From contig DWXS01000048.1 in assembly GCA_019119045.1 (NCBI GenBank), positions 1 to 53,978 of the forward strand: a stretch of DNA of 53,978 nt, written 5' to 3'. This DNA is from Candidatus Mailhella merdavium. Lineage in GTDB: Bacteria > Desulfobacterota > Desulfovibrionia > Desulfovibrionales > Desulfovibrionaceae. Each line of letters begins with the position of its first letter. Position 1 is the first letter of the stretch. This document shows positions 8,596 to 16,670 of the stretch, piece after piece. The position numbers were made by a program, and so were the translations under genes. The notes beneath the pieces were generated by a model, which saw only the letters and a list, made by a program, of their open reading frames with translations, ran no database searches and was not told the DNA's origin.

Positions 8596-9459
8596 CTAAA
8601 TATCGATACCGATCCAGGTTCTGGCAATCCATCCGATGAAGAAGGATATGGCCGCGACGCAGAAGCTGATCCCCAGCATTTCGAGGAAGCGTGCGCGGAA
8701 AGGCTCCCGCCGGACGACGGCGACGAAGAAGGTGAACAGACAGATGATGCAGGCCGCGATGATCAGGCAGCAGGCGAGCGCGGCATAGGGTGAAGAAAGA
8801 AGGCCGTACGGCAGAAGCAGCAGTGCCACGGTAATCATGTAGGCAATGCCGGTATAGACGGAGGCCTTGAAGGGGTGCTTTTCCCCGGGTTCCGCCTTTT
8901 TGGACAGATACTCGGAAGCGGCCATGGACAGCGTGGCGGATACCCCGGTGATGAAGCCGGCCAGTCCGACGGTGCTGTTGTTGCCCAGCGCAAGCGTGAA
9001 GCCTGCGAGCGCACCGGTCAGTTCCACCAGCGCATCATTCAGCCCCAGCACCATACTGCCGATATACTTCAGGCGTTCTTCGTCCACCATGTCGGCCAGT
9101 TCGCGCTCGTGGCGTTCTTCTTCCTCCATGATTTCACGGGCTTCCGGCACGTCCTCGATCAGCGCGGCATAGTGTTCGCCCGCCGTATTTTCCGCCGATT
9201 CCAGCAGATTGATGACAAAGGTCAGGCCGAACAGAAAGCCGAGTATGTTGTACCAGAACACCTTGAGCTTGTTCGGAACGGCATGCTTGCCGGTGTATTT
9301 GCCCCAGGTCGCGCAGTGTCTGGCTTCGTCTTCCGCCATCTGTATCAGCACGTCCCTGTTCGGGCCTTTGGTTCTTTTTGCGAGTTTGCGGTATATCAGG
9401 CAGTCTGTGGCTTCATTGATCTGCATGGTGTTCAGCAGATGGATAGTGCTTTCTTTCAT
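8596..9459 (-). CDS. Rubrerythrin/VIT1 fusion, membrane-bound iron/manganese transporter (MbfA-like)
   Basis: A 287-aa two-part protein. Residues 1 to about 130 form a ferritin-like four-helix region with the metal-ligand type motif EDEARHCATW and a Glu-rich stretch (EIMEEEERHERELADM). The rest is a VIT1/CCC1 membrane part with about five segments, including the family block GLNDALVELTGALAGFTLAL and GVSATLSMAASEYLSKKAE. By family knowledge such fusions export Fe(II)/Mn(II) and guard against iron and peroxide stress. AGGAAAA precedes the ATG. It stands 51 nt behind the unknown 163-aa gene and could share the upstream transcript. The stop codon TAG runs directly into repeat copy A. Confidence 0.88.
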   Translation of the reverse strand: MKESTIHLLNTMQINEATDCLIYRKLAKRTKGPNRDVLIQMAEDEARHCATWGKYTGKHAVPNKLKVFWYNILGFLFGLTFVINLLESAENTAGEHYAALIEDVPEAREIMEEEERHERELADMVDEERLKYIGSMVLGLNDALVELTGALAGFTLALGNNSTVGLAGFITGVSATLSMAASEYLSKKAEPGEKHPFKASVYTGIAYMITVALLLLPYGLLSSPYAALACCLIIAACIICLFTFFVAVVRREPFRARFLEMLGISFCVAAISFFIGWIARTWIGIDI

Positions 9460-9510
9460 GGGAATTTTCCTGCTCCGTATCGGAAGTGTGGGCTGTGAGC
9501 GTCCTGCCTG

Positions 9511-10002
9511 TCAGCAGGTCAGAAATTCATACTGTTCCAGTTTATCCAGAACAGCAGCCAGAATCATGGCCATGACGCCGGATATGACGGCAAGCTGTCG
9601 GGCAGGTAGGTCCTGAACCTCCTTCCCCAGCAGGCGGCGGAAGAACACGGCGGGACATTCTTCCGTGCGGGTGCGGACCAGAGGGTCCACATAGGCGCGG
9701 AAGGCGTCGTCGACAAAGAGGGTCGCCTCGTCCGGGGAAAATCCGAGAGCCGTCAGCATGGTCTGCGTCGAGCGCAGATACTCCACAACAACAATGTTGG
9801 GAGCCTGTACCATAAGGGCATACAGTACGGCGGCATGAACGAAGGCATACCATTCCCGCAGCAGCTTTTTTTCCTCATCGGGACTGCCGGGGGTCAGTTC
9901 CGCCCTTGCGGCCATGTCCAGCACGCCCTGACGGCCCGTATTGAGTTCAAACAGAATACCCGCAGCCTCCACGGCGCGCGCCACGCTCAACTGTTTTTTC
10001 AT
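9511..10002 (-). CDS. Hypothetical protein, 163 aa, overlapping the nucleoside ABC ATPase gene
   Basis: I do not recognise a family. The protein is mainly alpha-helical by pattern, with a moderately hydrophobic middle (WYAFVHAAVLYALMV) and C-terminal segment (LAVISGVMAMILAAVLDKL) that are too interrupted to be clear membrane helices. No signal peptide, Cys motif or catalytic motif stands out. It starts with ATGA overlapping the stop of the ABC ATPase gene (4 nt), with GGAG upstream, so translation is probably coupled to the transporter. This suggests, but does not show, a role connected with the imported compound or with regulation of the transporter. Confidence 0.7.
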   Translation of the reverse strand: MKKQLSVARAVEAAGILFELNTGRQGVLDMAARAELTPGSPDEEKKLLREWYAFVHAAVLYALMVQAPNIVVVEYLRSTQTMLTALGFSPDEATLFVDDAFRAYVDPLVRTRTEECPAVFFRRLLGKEVQDLPARQLAVISGVMAMILAAVLDKLEQYEFLTC

Positions 10003-11561
10003 GCTTCAGATTCTCCGGCTGTGCTGTGTTCCTCCGGCTTCACCCCTGCCAGCATAAGCCCTATGGATTCCAGTTTTGCCCTGTCTTCGCGGGGAAACAC
10101 GTCGATGAAGCGTCCGCCGTACATGACGGCAAAGCTGTCCGCCAGGGTCAGGGCTTCGGTGAGATCGCTCGTGACCAGCAGAATACCGGCATGTTCCCGG
10201 GCGGCGAGAATACGTCGCCATACTTCTTCCATGGCCTGTATGTCCAGCCCCTGCGTGGGATTTTCCGCAATGATGAGCCGGGGATGACGGTAAAATTCGC
10301 GCGCGATGACCAGTTTCTGGAGGTTTCCGCCGGACAGGGAACCTGCGGGTACGGAGGGATCGGGCGGCTGGACGTTGAATTCCCGTATGGCCTCGCGGGT
10401 GGCGGCTTCACCCCGCTTCCAGTCCATGAAGGGCCCGTTCACGAAGCTCAGGCGGTTGGTCAGTACGAAATTGTCCGTCAGGTTGAGCGTCGGGCAGGTG
10501 GCCAGCCCCTTGCGATCTTCGGGAATATAGACCAGGCCGTCTTTCTGGCGCACGGGCGTGTGGAAAAAGCCTTTCCAGTCCTTCCCGAGAATGTCCAGCG
10601 TACCGCCTTCCGGTTCCCGCAGGCCCGTGAGCATTTCCACCAGTTCTTTCTGTCCGTTGCCGGCCACGCCCGCCACGGCAAGCACTTCGCCCTGACGGAG
10701 CGAAAAGCTGACGCCCTCCACACGGGCGCAGCGGGCGTTTTCCAGACGCAGCAGCACGTCGCCCTTCGGCACGGGAGTCAGTTCCATGACCGGTTCCAGA
10801 TTGCGCCCTATCATGCGCGCGGCCAGTTCCCGCTCGTCTGGAACGTCCGCCCGCAGAAAACTGTCCACAATTTCCCCGCGACGCAGAATTTCCACTTCAT
10901 CCGCCAGCGCAAGAACTTCCTTCATCTTGTGGCTGATGAACACAATGGCCTTGCCGTCTTCCGCCATGCGGCGCAGCGCGTCGAACAGTCGCGTTATTTC
11001 CGGAGGGGTAAGCACGGCCGTGGGCTCGTCAAGAATGAGAACGCGGCAGTCCCGGTACAGCAGCTTGAGAATTTCCACCCGCTGGCGTTCGCCCATGGAA
11101 AGATCGGAAATGAGCGCGTCGGGGTCCACCTCCAGGCCGTAGCGTTCGGCAAGTCGCCGCACGCGGGAACCCATGTTCTGCGGATTGATGAAGCCCGATT
11201 CCTGGCCCAGCAGAATGTTCTGGGCCACGCTCATGGCCTCCACCAGCATGAAGTGCTGATACACCATGCCGATTCCCGCCGCGAGCGCGTCGGCGGGAGA
11301 GCGGAAGGTCATGGGCAGCCCGTCGACATAGATTCTGCCCGCGTCCGGGCGGGACTTGCCGGCCAGAATGGACATGAGCGTTGATTTGCCCGCGCCGTTT
11401 TCCCCGAGCAGGGCCTTGATCCGGGTGGGGCGGATATCCAGCGTGATATTGCTGTTTGCCCGTACCCGGCCGAAGCTCTTGCAGATTCCCTCAAGTCTGA
11501 CGACAGGCTGATGTTCGTCCCGGCGTTCCGTTTCGGCGTGCGTCGTGCGAAGCTGTTTCAT
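9999..11561 (-). CDS. Nucleoside-type ABC transporter, double ATP-binding protein
   Basis: A 520-aa protein with two ABC cassettes. The first has Walker A GENGAGKST (53-61), Q-loop region YQHFMLVEAMSV, signature LSMGERQRVEI and Walker B VLILDEPT. The second has the degenerate P-loop GVAGNGQKEL typical of this family, signature LSGGNLQKLVIARE and AENPTQGLD. This fits the ATPase of BMP-dependent nucleoside importers (YufO/NupB type) rather than ribose importers, because the operon also has a BMP binding protein and two YufP/YufQ-like permeases. It overlaps the MFS gene upstream by 4 nt and the unknown gene downstream by 4 nt. It energises import at the inner membrane. Confidence 0.92.
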   Translation of the reverse strand: MKQLRTTHAETERRDEHQPVVRLEGICKSFGRVRANSNITLDIRPTRIKALLGENGAGKSTLMSILAGKSRPDAGRIYVDGLPMTFRSPADALAAGIGMVYQHFMLVEAMSVAQNILLGQESGFINPQNMGSRVRRLAERYGLEVDPDALISDLSMGERQRVEILKLLYRDCRVLILDEPTAVLTPPEITRLFDALRRMAEDGKAIVFISHKMKEVLALADEVEILRRGEIVDSFLRADVPDERELAARMIGRNLEPVMELTPVPKGDVLLRLENARCARVEGVSFSLRQGEVLAVAGVAGNGQKELVEMLTGLREPEGGTLDILGKDWKGFFHTPVRQKDGLVYIPEDRKGLATCPTLNLTDNFVLTNRLSFVNGPFMDWKRGEAATREAIREFNVQPPDPSVPAGSLSGGNLQKLVIAREFYRHPRLIIAENPTQGLDIQAMEEVWRRILAAREHAGILLVTSDLTEALTLADSFAVMYGGRFIDVFPREDRAKLESIGLMLAGVKPEEHSTAGESEA

Positions 11562-12982
11562 GAGTTGCGTTCCTTCTTGTCTGCGCGGGCTTTTTCTTCC
11601 AGAGAGGAAGGGAGCAGGCGATTTCCGTCTTCAGGGCGCAGCAGCATGAATACGAAGGCGGCGGCGGCCGTCATTGCGCCCACGGCGATGAAGGTTGAGT
11701 GCAGGGCCTGGAGAGGGGTTCCGCTGCCGGAGAAAAGACGCAGGGACGCGGTGCTTATGGCCACGCCGAAACTGAGGCAGAGATTCTGTGATACGGAGAG
11801 CAGACTGTTGCCGTCGCTGGCCATCTGGGGCGGGATATTCCCGAGTGTGATGGTATTCATGGCCGTGAACTGCGCGGACATCAGCATACCCTGGATGAAG
11901 AGCTGAACGATGATGGGCAGCAGAGACCAGCCCGGCTGCTGCAATGAGGCGGCAGCAAAGACGCAGCCGATGGAGAGCGTGAGAAAGAGCAGCGTCCTGC
12001 GGAAGCCGAAACGGCTGAGAACGCGCAGCACGAAGGTTTTGGTCATGAGCGAGGCCACGGCGGGAGCCAGCATCAGCATTCCCGCAATATCGGGCGGATA
12101 GCCCAGTCCGACCTGAAGAAAAAGGGGCACCAGAAAGGGAATGCTGCCTATTCCCAGCCTTGCCACCACGTTGCCGGCAAGACCGACGGAAAAGGTTCGG
12201 ATTTTGAAAACTCCGAGACGAATAAGCGGAAAAGGCACTTTCCGGGCGTGAACTATATAGGCCGTCAGACAGAGAAAGGCCAGAGCAATCAGCAGAACGG
12301 CCAGCCCCGGCGAGGCCGTTTTGCCGCCGGTGAGTTCAAGCCCTGCGGTCATGCCGAAGAGTCCCATGCCGATGAGCAGGAAGCCCGCAAAGTCGAAGGG
12401 GCCGCGCTGCTGACGGAAATCGGGAAAAACCCGGAGTCCGTAAAGAATTCCGAGAAGGCCGAAAGGAATGTTGATCAGAAATATCCAGTGCCAGGAAGCG
12501 TAGGTGACGAGCCAGCCTCCGAGAAGCGGCCCCAGAATCGGCCCTACCTGTCCGGGGATGGTGATGAAGGTGAAGACACGGACGAAATCTTCGCGCTGAT
12601 ACGCCTGCATCAGGGTAAGTCGGGAAACGGGAACCATCATCGCGCCGCCTATGCCCTGGGCCACCCGGGAGGCAACAAGCTGCGGGAGCGTGGTGGAAAG
12701 CGCGCAGAACAGCGAACCCAGCGAGAATACGGCCACTGCGCCGAGGAAGGTGCGACGTGTGCCGAAGCGATCCGCCAGCCAGCCGCTGAGCGGGATGAGC
12801 AGGGCAACGGTAAGGCTGTAGCTGATGACTGCCAGCTGCATGGAAAACGGCGAACGGTGCATGTCTTCCGCAATGGTGGGCAGAGCCGTATTCAGAATGG
12901 TGGAATCCAGCATCTGCATGAAAAGGGCGGACGCCGTAATCATCGGCAGTCCGGTCAGGAGTTCTCGTCTCGTCAGTGCCAT
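11558..12982 (-). CDS. MFS transporter, DHA2-type (MdtD-like) exporter
   Basis: A 474-aa major facilitator with about 14 hydrophobic segments. Family signs are the N-terminal LDSTILNTALPTIAEDM motif, the motif-A loop GWLADRFGTRRTF between TM2 and TM3, and motif C-like GPILGPLLGGWLV in TM5, which marks drug/proton antiporters. It exports small molecules against the proton gradient. Its position is unusual: 15 nt behind an ABC permease and overlapping the ABC ATPase gene by 4 nt, so it is translated as part of the nucleoside importer operon. Whether it exports a catabolite of the imported compound or an unrelated drug cannot be read from the sequence. Confidence 0.9.
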   Translation of the reverse strand: MALTRRELLTGLPMITASALFMQMLDSTILNTALPTIAEDMHRSPFSMQLAVISYSLTVALLIPLSGWLADRFGTRRTFLGAVAVFSLGSLFCALSTTLPQLVASRVAQGIGGAMMVPVSRLTLMQAYQREDFVRVFTFITIPGQVGPILGPLLGGWLVTYASWHWIFLINIPFGLLGILYGLRVFPDFRQQRGPFDFAGFLLIGMGLFGMTAGLELTGGKTASPGLAVLLIALAFLCLTAYIVHARKVPFPLIRLGVFKIRTFSVGLAGNVVARLGIGSIPFLVPLFLQVGLGYPPDIAGMLMLAPAVASLMTKTFVLRVLSRFGFRRTLLFLTLSIGCVFAAASLQQPGWSLLPIIVQLFIQGMLMSAQFTAMNTITLGNIPPQMASDGNSLLSVSQNLCLSFGVAISTASLRLFSGSGTPLQALHSTFIAVGAMTAAAAFVFMLLRPEDGNRLLPSSLEEKARADKKERNS

Positions 12983-12997
12983 GGGGGCCGTCCTGTC

Positions 12998-13918
12998 CTA
13001 TGCGCCGGGAAGGATGTTGTCGCCGAGCGCGGCGGGGGCACGGCGTCCTCTGCCCCGGGCCGTGGCCAGCAGCAGCGCAATGATGGTCAGGGCGTAGGGC
13101 AGCATCATCATGAAGGAAGAAGGAATATTCGTCCCCAGGGCCTGAAGGCGCAGCTGCAACGCCATGATGCCGCCGAAAAGCCAGGCTCCGACTACGGCGC
13201 GCCCCGGACGCCAGAAGGCGAAGATGACCAGAGCTACGGCAATCCAGCCTTTCCCGGCGGTGAGATTGTTCGTCCACATGTGCGTGGCGCACAGGGAAAG
13301 ATAGGCGCCGCCCAGCCCCACAAGGAAGGCCCCGCCGGCAATGCCGATCCAGCGCATCCGTGCGGGACTGATCCCCGCGGCGGAAACGGCATCCGGATAT
13401 TCCCCGCTGGCGCACAGAGCCAGCCCCGTCGAGGTGCGGTTCAGGAAGAACCACAGCAGGGGAGGCAGAATATAGGAAAGATAAACCAGCGCATTATGCT
13501 GGAAGAACACGGGGCCGAGCAGGGGGATCTGCCCCAGCAGCGGAAGTGCAAAGGGCTGAAAGCCTTCCGTCATGGTACCCACAAAGGGTGTGCCGAGATA
13601 ATCCGAGAGTCCGACGCCGAAAATTGTCAGCGCCAGACCTGATACGGTCTGATTCCCCCGGAAAATCAGGCATACCACGCCGTGCAGCATGCCGATGCAG
13701 GCGGTTCCCAGTCCGGCGGCAAAGACTGCCAGCCAGTGATTGCCCGTTTTGAGTTCGACGATGAAGGCGAAAAACGCGCCGAGGATCATCATGCCTTCCA
13801 CGCCCAGATTGAGAACCCCCGAGCGTTCGGTGAGCATTTCGCCAAGGGTGGCGTAGAGCAGGGGGGTGCCGGCGAGTATGGTTGCGGCCAGCAGGGAGAC
13901 GAACAGATCCCAGCTCAT
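12998..13918 (-). CDS. Nucleoside-type ABC transporter permease (YufQ/NupC-like)
   Basis: A 306-aa inner-membrane permease of the branched-chain/simple-sugar type, with about 8-10 hydrophobic segments. It carries GTPLLYATLGEMLTERSGVLNLGVEGMM, a very characteristic N-terminal block of YufQ-like permeases of BMP-dependent nucleoside importers. The start is the ATGA that overlaps the stop of the other permease gene by 4 nt (13915-13918); a longer open frame extends upstream but overlaps that gene fully and is not real. It pairs with the permease encoded just upstream to form the membrane channel. Confidence 0.92.
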   Translation of the reverse strand: MSWDLFVSLLAATILAGTPLLYATLGEMLTERSGVLNLGVEGMMILGAFFAFIVELKTGNHWLAVFAAGLGTACIGMLHGVVCLIFRGNQTVSGLALTIFGVGLSDYLGTPFVGTMTEGFQPFALPLLGQIPLLGPVFFQHNALVYLSYILPPLLWFFLNRTSTGLALCASGEYPDAVSAAGISPARMRWIGIAGGAFLVGLGGAYLSLCATHMWTNNLTAGKGWIAVALVIFAFWRPGRAVVGAWLFGGIMALQLRLQALGTNIPSSFMMMLPYALTIIALLLATARGRGRRAPAALGDNILPGA

Positions 13919-15003
13919 GCGTGTTCTCCTTGTTCTTGCGCGTTCACGCGGGTCAGCCGGTAGAGATGGAAAAACTGTCCTGCCAGAACGCACAGCAGAA
14001 TGAAGCCTTCCAGAATACCTCCGAAGGCCGCGGGCACCTGGAGTTCGATCTGGAGGTTTTCCACACCCACCTTCAGACCGGCAAGGAAGAAGGAAAAAAA
14101 GGCGATGGAGGAAATACGCAGGCGCGAAAGCCAGGCCACGACAATGGCCGTGTAGCCGTAGCCCGTACACAGATTGGGCTGGAGCCTGTTGAAGGTGGCC
14201 GAAACTTCCACGCATCCGGCCAGCCCCGCCAGGGCTCCGGAAAGCGCAAGCACGAACACGAGAAGAAAGCCGTAGGGAATGCGGGCATAGCGCGCATTGC
14301 GCGGGTTTTCTCCCGCGGCGCGCAGCTCGAAGCCGAGGCGGGTGCGGCCGAGAAAAATCATGATCGCCAGTGCCACGACAAGGCACAGAACAAGCCCGGC
14401 GTGCGTCCGCCCGAACAGCGGGGGAAATATGGCGGCATCGGGAAAGACGGCCGTCATGGGAAAGCCCATGCTGGAGGGGTCCTTCCACGGACCGTAGACC
14501 AGATAGCGCATCAGCTCGATGCCGATATAATTGAACATCAGAGTGGAAATGATTTCGTTCAGCCCGAAGCGCAGTTTGAGCAGCCCCGGAATGAAGCCCC
14601 AGAGTCCACCGGCAATCGCCGCGCCTCCCATCATTGCGGGCAGGGCAAGCCATGCGGGGGCGTCCGGCGGGAGCAGCAGCACGGCGGCCGTCGCGCCCAC
14701 GCCGCCGAGGGCGAACTGGCCTTCCGCTCCGATGTTCCATACCTTCATGCGGAAGGCGACGGATACGCCCACGGAACAGAGAAAGAGCGGAATGCTCTTG
14801 AGCAGCGTGTCCTCAAGCGGATAGCGTCCGCCGAAACCGCCCTGAAGCAGCAGGACGAAGGCTTCGCCGGGAGATTTGTCCTGAATGAGCAGCAGCATGG
14901 AGCAGATGAAAAAGGCGAACATCAATGCCGCCAGCAGGATGACAAGCGATTTCCAGCCCAGCGGCAGGGGGACTTCACGTCTGACAATCCGAAAACCCGT
15001 CAT
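13915..15003 (-). CDS. Nucleoside-type ABC transporter permease (YufP/NupB-like)
   Basis: A 362-aa permease with an N-terminal membrane anchor (LVILLAALMFAFFICSMLLL) and the block VAFRMKVWNIGAEGQFALGG, the counterpart of the conserved motif in the partner permease. LKLRFGLNEIISTLMFNYI and GYGYTAIVVAWL are further family landmarks. It forms a heterodimer with the product of the overlapping next gene. It lies behind the strong hairpin terminator at 15064-15100, so it should be expressed less than the binding-protein gene before it. Confidence 0.92.
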   Translation of the reverse strand: MTGFRIVRREVPLPLGWKSLVILLAALMFAFFICSMLLLIQDKSPGEAFVLLLQGGFGGRYPLEDTLLKSIPLFLCSVGVSVAFRMKVWNIGAEGQFALGGVGATAAVLLLPPDAPAWLALPAMMGGAAIAGGLWGFIPGLLKLRFGLNEIISTLMFNYIGIELMRYLVYGPWKDPSSMGFPMTAVFPDAAIFPPLFGRTHAGLVLCLVVALAIMIFLGRTRLGFELRAAGENPRNARYARIPYGFLLVFVLALSGALAGLAGCVEVSATFNRLQPNLCTGYGYTAIVVAWLSRLRISSIAFFSFFLAGLKVGVENLQIELQVPAAFGGILEGFILLCVLAGQFFHLYRLTRVNAQEQGEHA

Positions 15004-15063
15004 GTCCGCTCCACGTTGCGGCGGTATCCGCCGGAAAGGGGATGTTCCCGCCCGTACCCGGCG

Positions 15064-15100
15064 GGAAAGAAAAGCGCGCTCCGGAGAAGCGGAGCGCGCC
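15064..15100 (-). terminator. Attenuating terminator between the BMP gene and the permease genes
   Basis: A 10-bp perfect GC stem (15074-15083 with 15090-15099, loop of six) is followed on the minus strand by TTTTCTTT. It starts 7 nt behind the BMP stop codon and 60 nt before the permease start. Such internal terminators commonly keep binding-protein mRNA in excess over membrane components. Confidence 0.85.
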
Positions 15101-15106
15101 CGAACG

Positions 15107-16192
15107 TCAGTTCGTCGTGCCGATCACGCCGTCGACAAACCAGTCCATGCTGAGCAGCGCCGCATCCTCGGGCAGTGCGCCGTCGGCAATGCGTACCTTG
15201 CCTTCCTGATCCTTGACGGGGCCTGCAAAGACTACCAGCTTGCCGTCGATGATGTCCTGCTTTGCCGCGTCGACCCTGTCGCGCACGTCCTGCGGCACCA
15301 TGGGGCCGTAAGGGGTGATTCCCACCAGACCGCTGTCGAGTCCGTACCAGAAATTGCCGTTCTTCCATTCTCCGGCCTGTACTTTTTCGATGAACATCTT
15401 GTAGAAGTCCACCCAGTTCCAGACGGCGGAGGTCAGGTGCGCGTTGGGAGCAACATCCGACATGTCGGTATTGTAGCCTACGGAATAGACGCCGCGGGCT
15501 TCCGCCGCTTCCTGCGGGCCTGCGGAGTTCTGATGCTGGGCGATGACGTCCACCCCGACGTCGAGCAGGCCTTCGGCCGCCTTCTTTTCATCGTCCGGGC
15601 TGTACCAGGTGCGGGTCCAGACCACGCGAACCTTGGCGTCGGGGTTTACGGCGCGCACGCCGAGGGTGAAGGCGTTTATGCCGCGGATCACTTCCGGAGT
15701 CGGGAAGGCGGCCACATAGCCGAGTTCATTTTTTTTGGTCATGGCGCCGGCCACCATGCCGGTGAGGTAGCGGGCCTGATACATGCGCCCGAAATAGGCC
15801 GTCATGTTTTCCCGCGTCTTATAGCCGGAACAGTGCATGAAAGTGACGTCGGGGAACTGTCTGGCCACCTTTTCCATGGGGTCCATGTAGCCGAAGCTGG
15901 TTCCCACAATGATATCGTATCCCTTGCGGGCCATGTTCAGAAAGGCCCGCTCGGAGTCCGGGCCTTCCGGAACGGATTCCATGAAGCTTGTTTCCACCCC
16001 GGGCATTTCATCTATGGCTTTGCGCCCCTGATCATGGGCATAGGACCAGCCGTCGTCTCCCACGGGGGAAACATAGACAAAGCCGACCTTGAGTTCCTTG
16101 CCTTCTTCCGCTCCGGCCGCGCCGCACAGCGGGGCCAGAGACAGCGCGGCCATTACGGCCGCTGCCGTCCAGGTCTTGAAAGTCCGAAGCAT
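15107..16192 (-). CDS. BMP-family ABC transporter substrate-binding protein
   Basis: A 361-aa periplasmic binding protein. Signal peptide at residues 1 to about 28 (basic start, hydrophobic AAAVMAALSLAPL, cleavage near AGA-EE). The mature part has BMP/PnrA landmarks: VGFVYVSPVGDDGWSYAHDQGRKA, FGYMDPMEKVARQFPDVTFMHCSGY and DVIAQHQNSAG. BMP proteins bind purine nucleosides in most characterised cases, but some bind other ring compounds, so the ligand is open. The start at 16192 has AGGAGG at good distance; the longer open frame upstream is the leader. The gene is first in the importer operon and is followed at once by an attenuating terminator. Confidence 0.92.
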   Translation of the reverse strand: MLRTFKTWTAAAVMAALSLAPLCGAAGAEEGKELKVGFVYVSPVGDDGWSYAHDQGRKAIDEMPGVETSFMESVPEGPDSERAFLNMARKGYDIIVGTSFGYMDPMEKVARQFPDVTFMHCSGYKTRENMTAYFGRMYQARYLTGMVAGAMTKKNELGYVAAFPTPEVIRGINAFTLGVRAVNPDAKVRVVWTRTWYSPDDEKKAAEGLLDVGVDVIAQHQNSAGPQEAAEARGVYSVGYNTDMSDVAPNAHLTSAVWNWVDFYKMFIEKVQAGEWKNGNFWYGLDSGLVGITPYGPMVPQDVRDRVDAAKQDIIDGKLVVFAGPVKDQEGKVRIADGALPEDAALLSMDWFVDGVIGTTN

Positions 16193-16401
16193 GAAAACCT
16201 CCTCATGAGAAATATAAAAGGCGCGCCCGTGTCCGGCGGGGCTCCGTGCGCTCTGCCTTCCCCGGATGTTTCCGCCGCAACAGGTTCCGGCCGCATGAAG
16301 ATCCCGGAACGGATAATACGGCGCCTTCCCTTCTGGCAGGGCTGGAAGGGACGCAGAAAATATCCGTATCGCGGGAATCGGCGTGTCGCCGCCGACCATT
16401 C

Positions 16402-16430
16402 GTTTTAGGCAAACTGGCATTAAATGACAA
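16402..16430 (-). promoter_or_regulatory. Putative promoter of the BMP importer operon
   Basis: On the minus strand TTGTCA (16425-16430), 17 nt, then TAAAAC (16402-16407). Five of six and four of six bases match the sigma-70 consensus. Confidence 0.45.
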
Positions 16431-16503
16431 GAGAAGGCAGCCCGCCGTCTCTTCCCCGGCGGGTTCCTGGAACAGGCTTGCTTGACTTTAGTTTTTACGG
16501 GGC

Positions 16504-16521
16504 GTAAACATAATCGTTTAC
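16504..16521. promoter_or_regulatory. Perfect dyad GTAAAC-N6-GTTTAC, putative operator
   Basis: An 18-bp inverted repeat with perfect 6-bp arms between the divergent BMP and Nif3-like genes. It resembles a repressor or activator half-site pair in its geometry. Its distance upstream of the minus-strand promoter candidate would suit an activator or a repressor acting on another start site. The cognate regulator is not in this window. Confidence 0.45.
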
Positions 16522-16670
16522 AGAATGTTCCAGTTTGCCGTGTCGGTCGTGCGCTTTCAGGAGTCCGTGCAGGCGGGTGTTTCCGCGAAGGGCTGCGCGT
16601 CGGCAAAGCCGGACTGTCCGGCTGGAGAACCTGAAGATTTTAATTGTAATGCACTCTGGACGAGGGCAGG

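Larger units (their letters stand above)
16193..16670. promoter_or_regulatory. Divergent control region of the BMP operon and the Nif3-like gene
   Basis: 478 bp without a gene. It holds a minus-strand promoter candidate (16402-16430), an 18-bp dyad (16504-16521), a GC hairpin CCCGCCG/CGGCGGG (16441-16463), a leader hairpin GTTCCGG/CCGGAAC near 16283-16309 and a palindrome AGCCGGAC-T-GTCCGGCT near 16608-16625. The BMP transcript would have a structured leader of about 200 nt. I see no known riboswitch core; the purine aptamer consensus is not present. Confidence 0.55.

Noticed and set aside
8164-8793. 209-codon plus-strand frame across repeat copy A and the VIT1 gene end
   Set aside because: Runs antisense into a real gene, and the frame of the shared repeat words is not kept in the other copies.
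10026-13642. Plus-strand frames of 452 and 464 codons opposite the ABC ATPase and MFS genes
   Set aside because: Shadows of strongly supported minus-strand genes.
13919-14740. Upstream extension of the second ABC permease
   Set aside because: It overlaps the first permease gene in another frame; the ATGA overlap at 13915-13918 gives the family-typical N-terminus.
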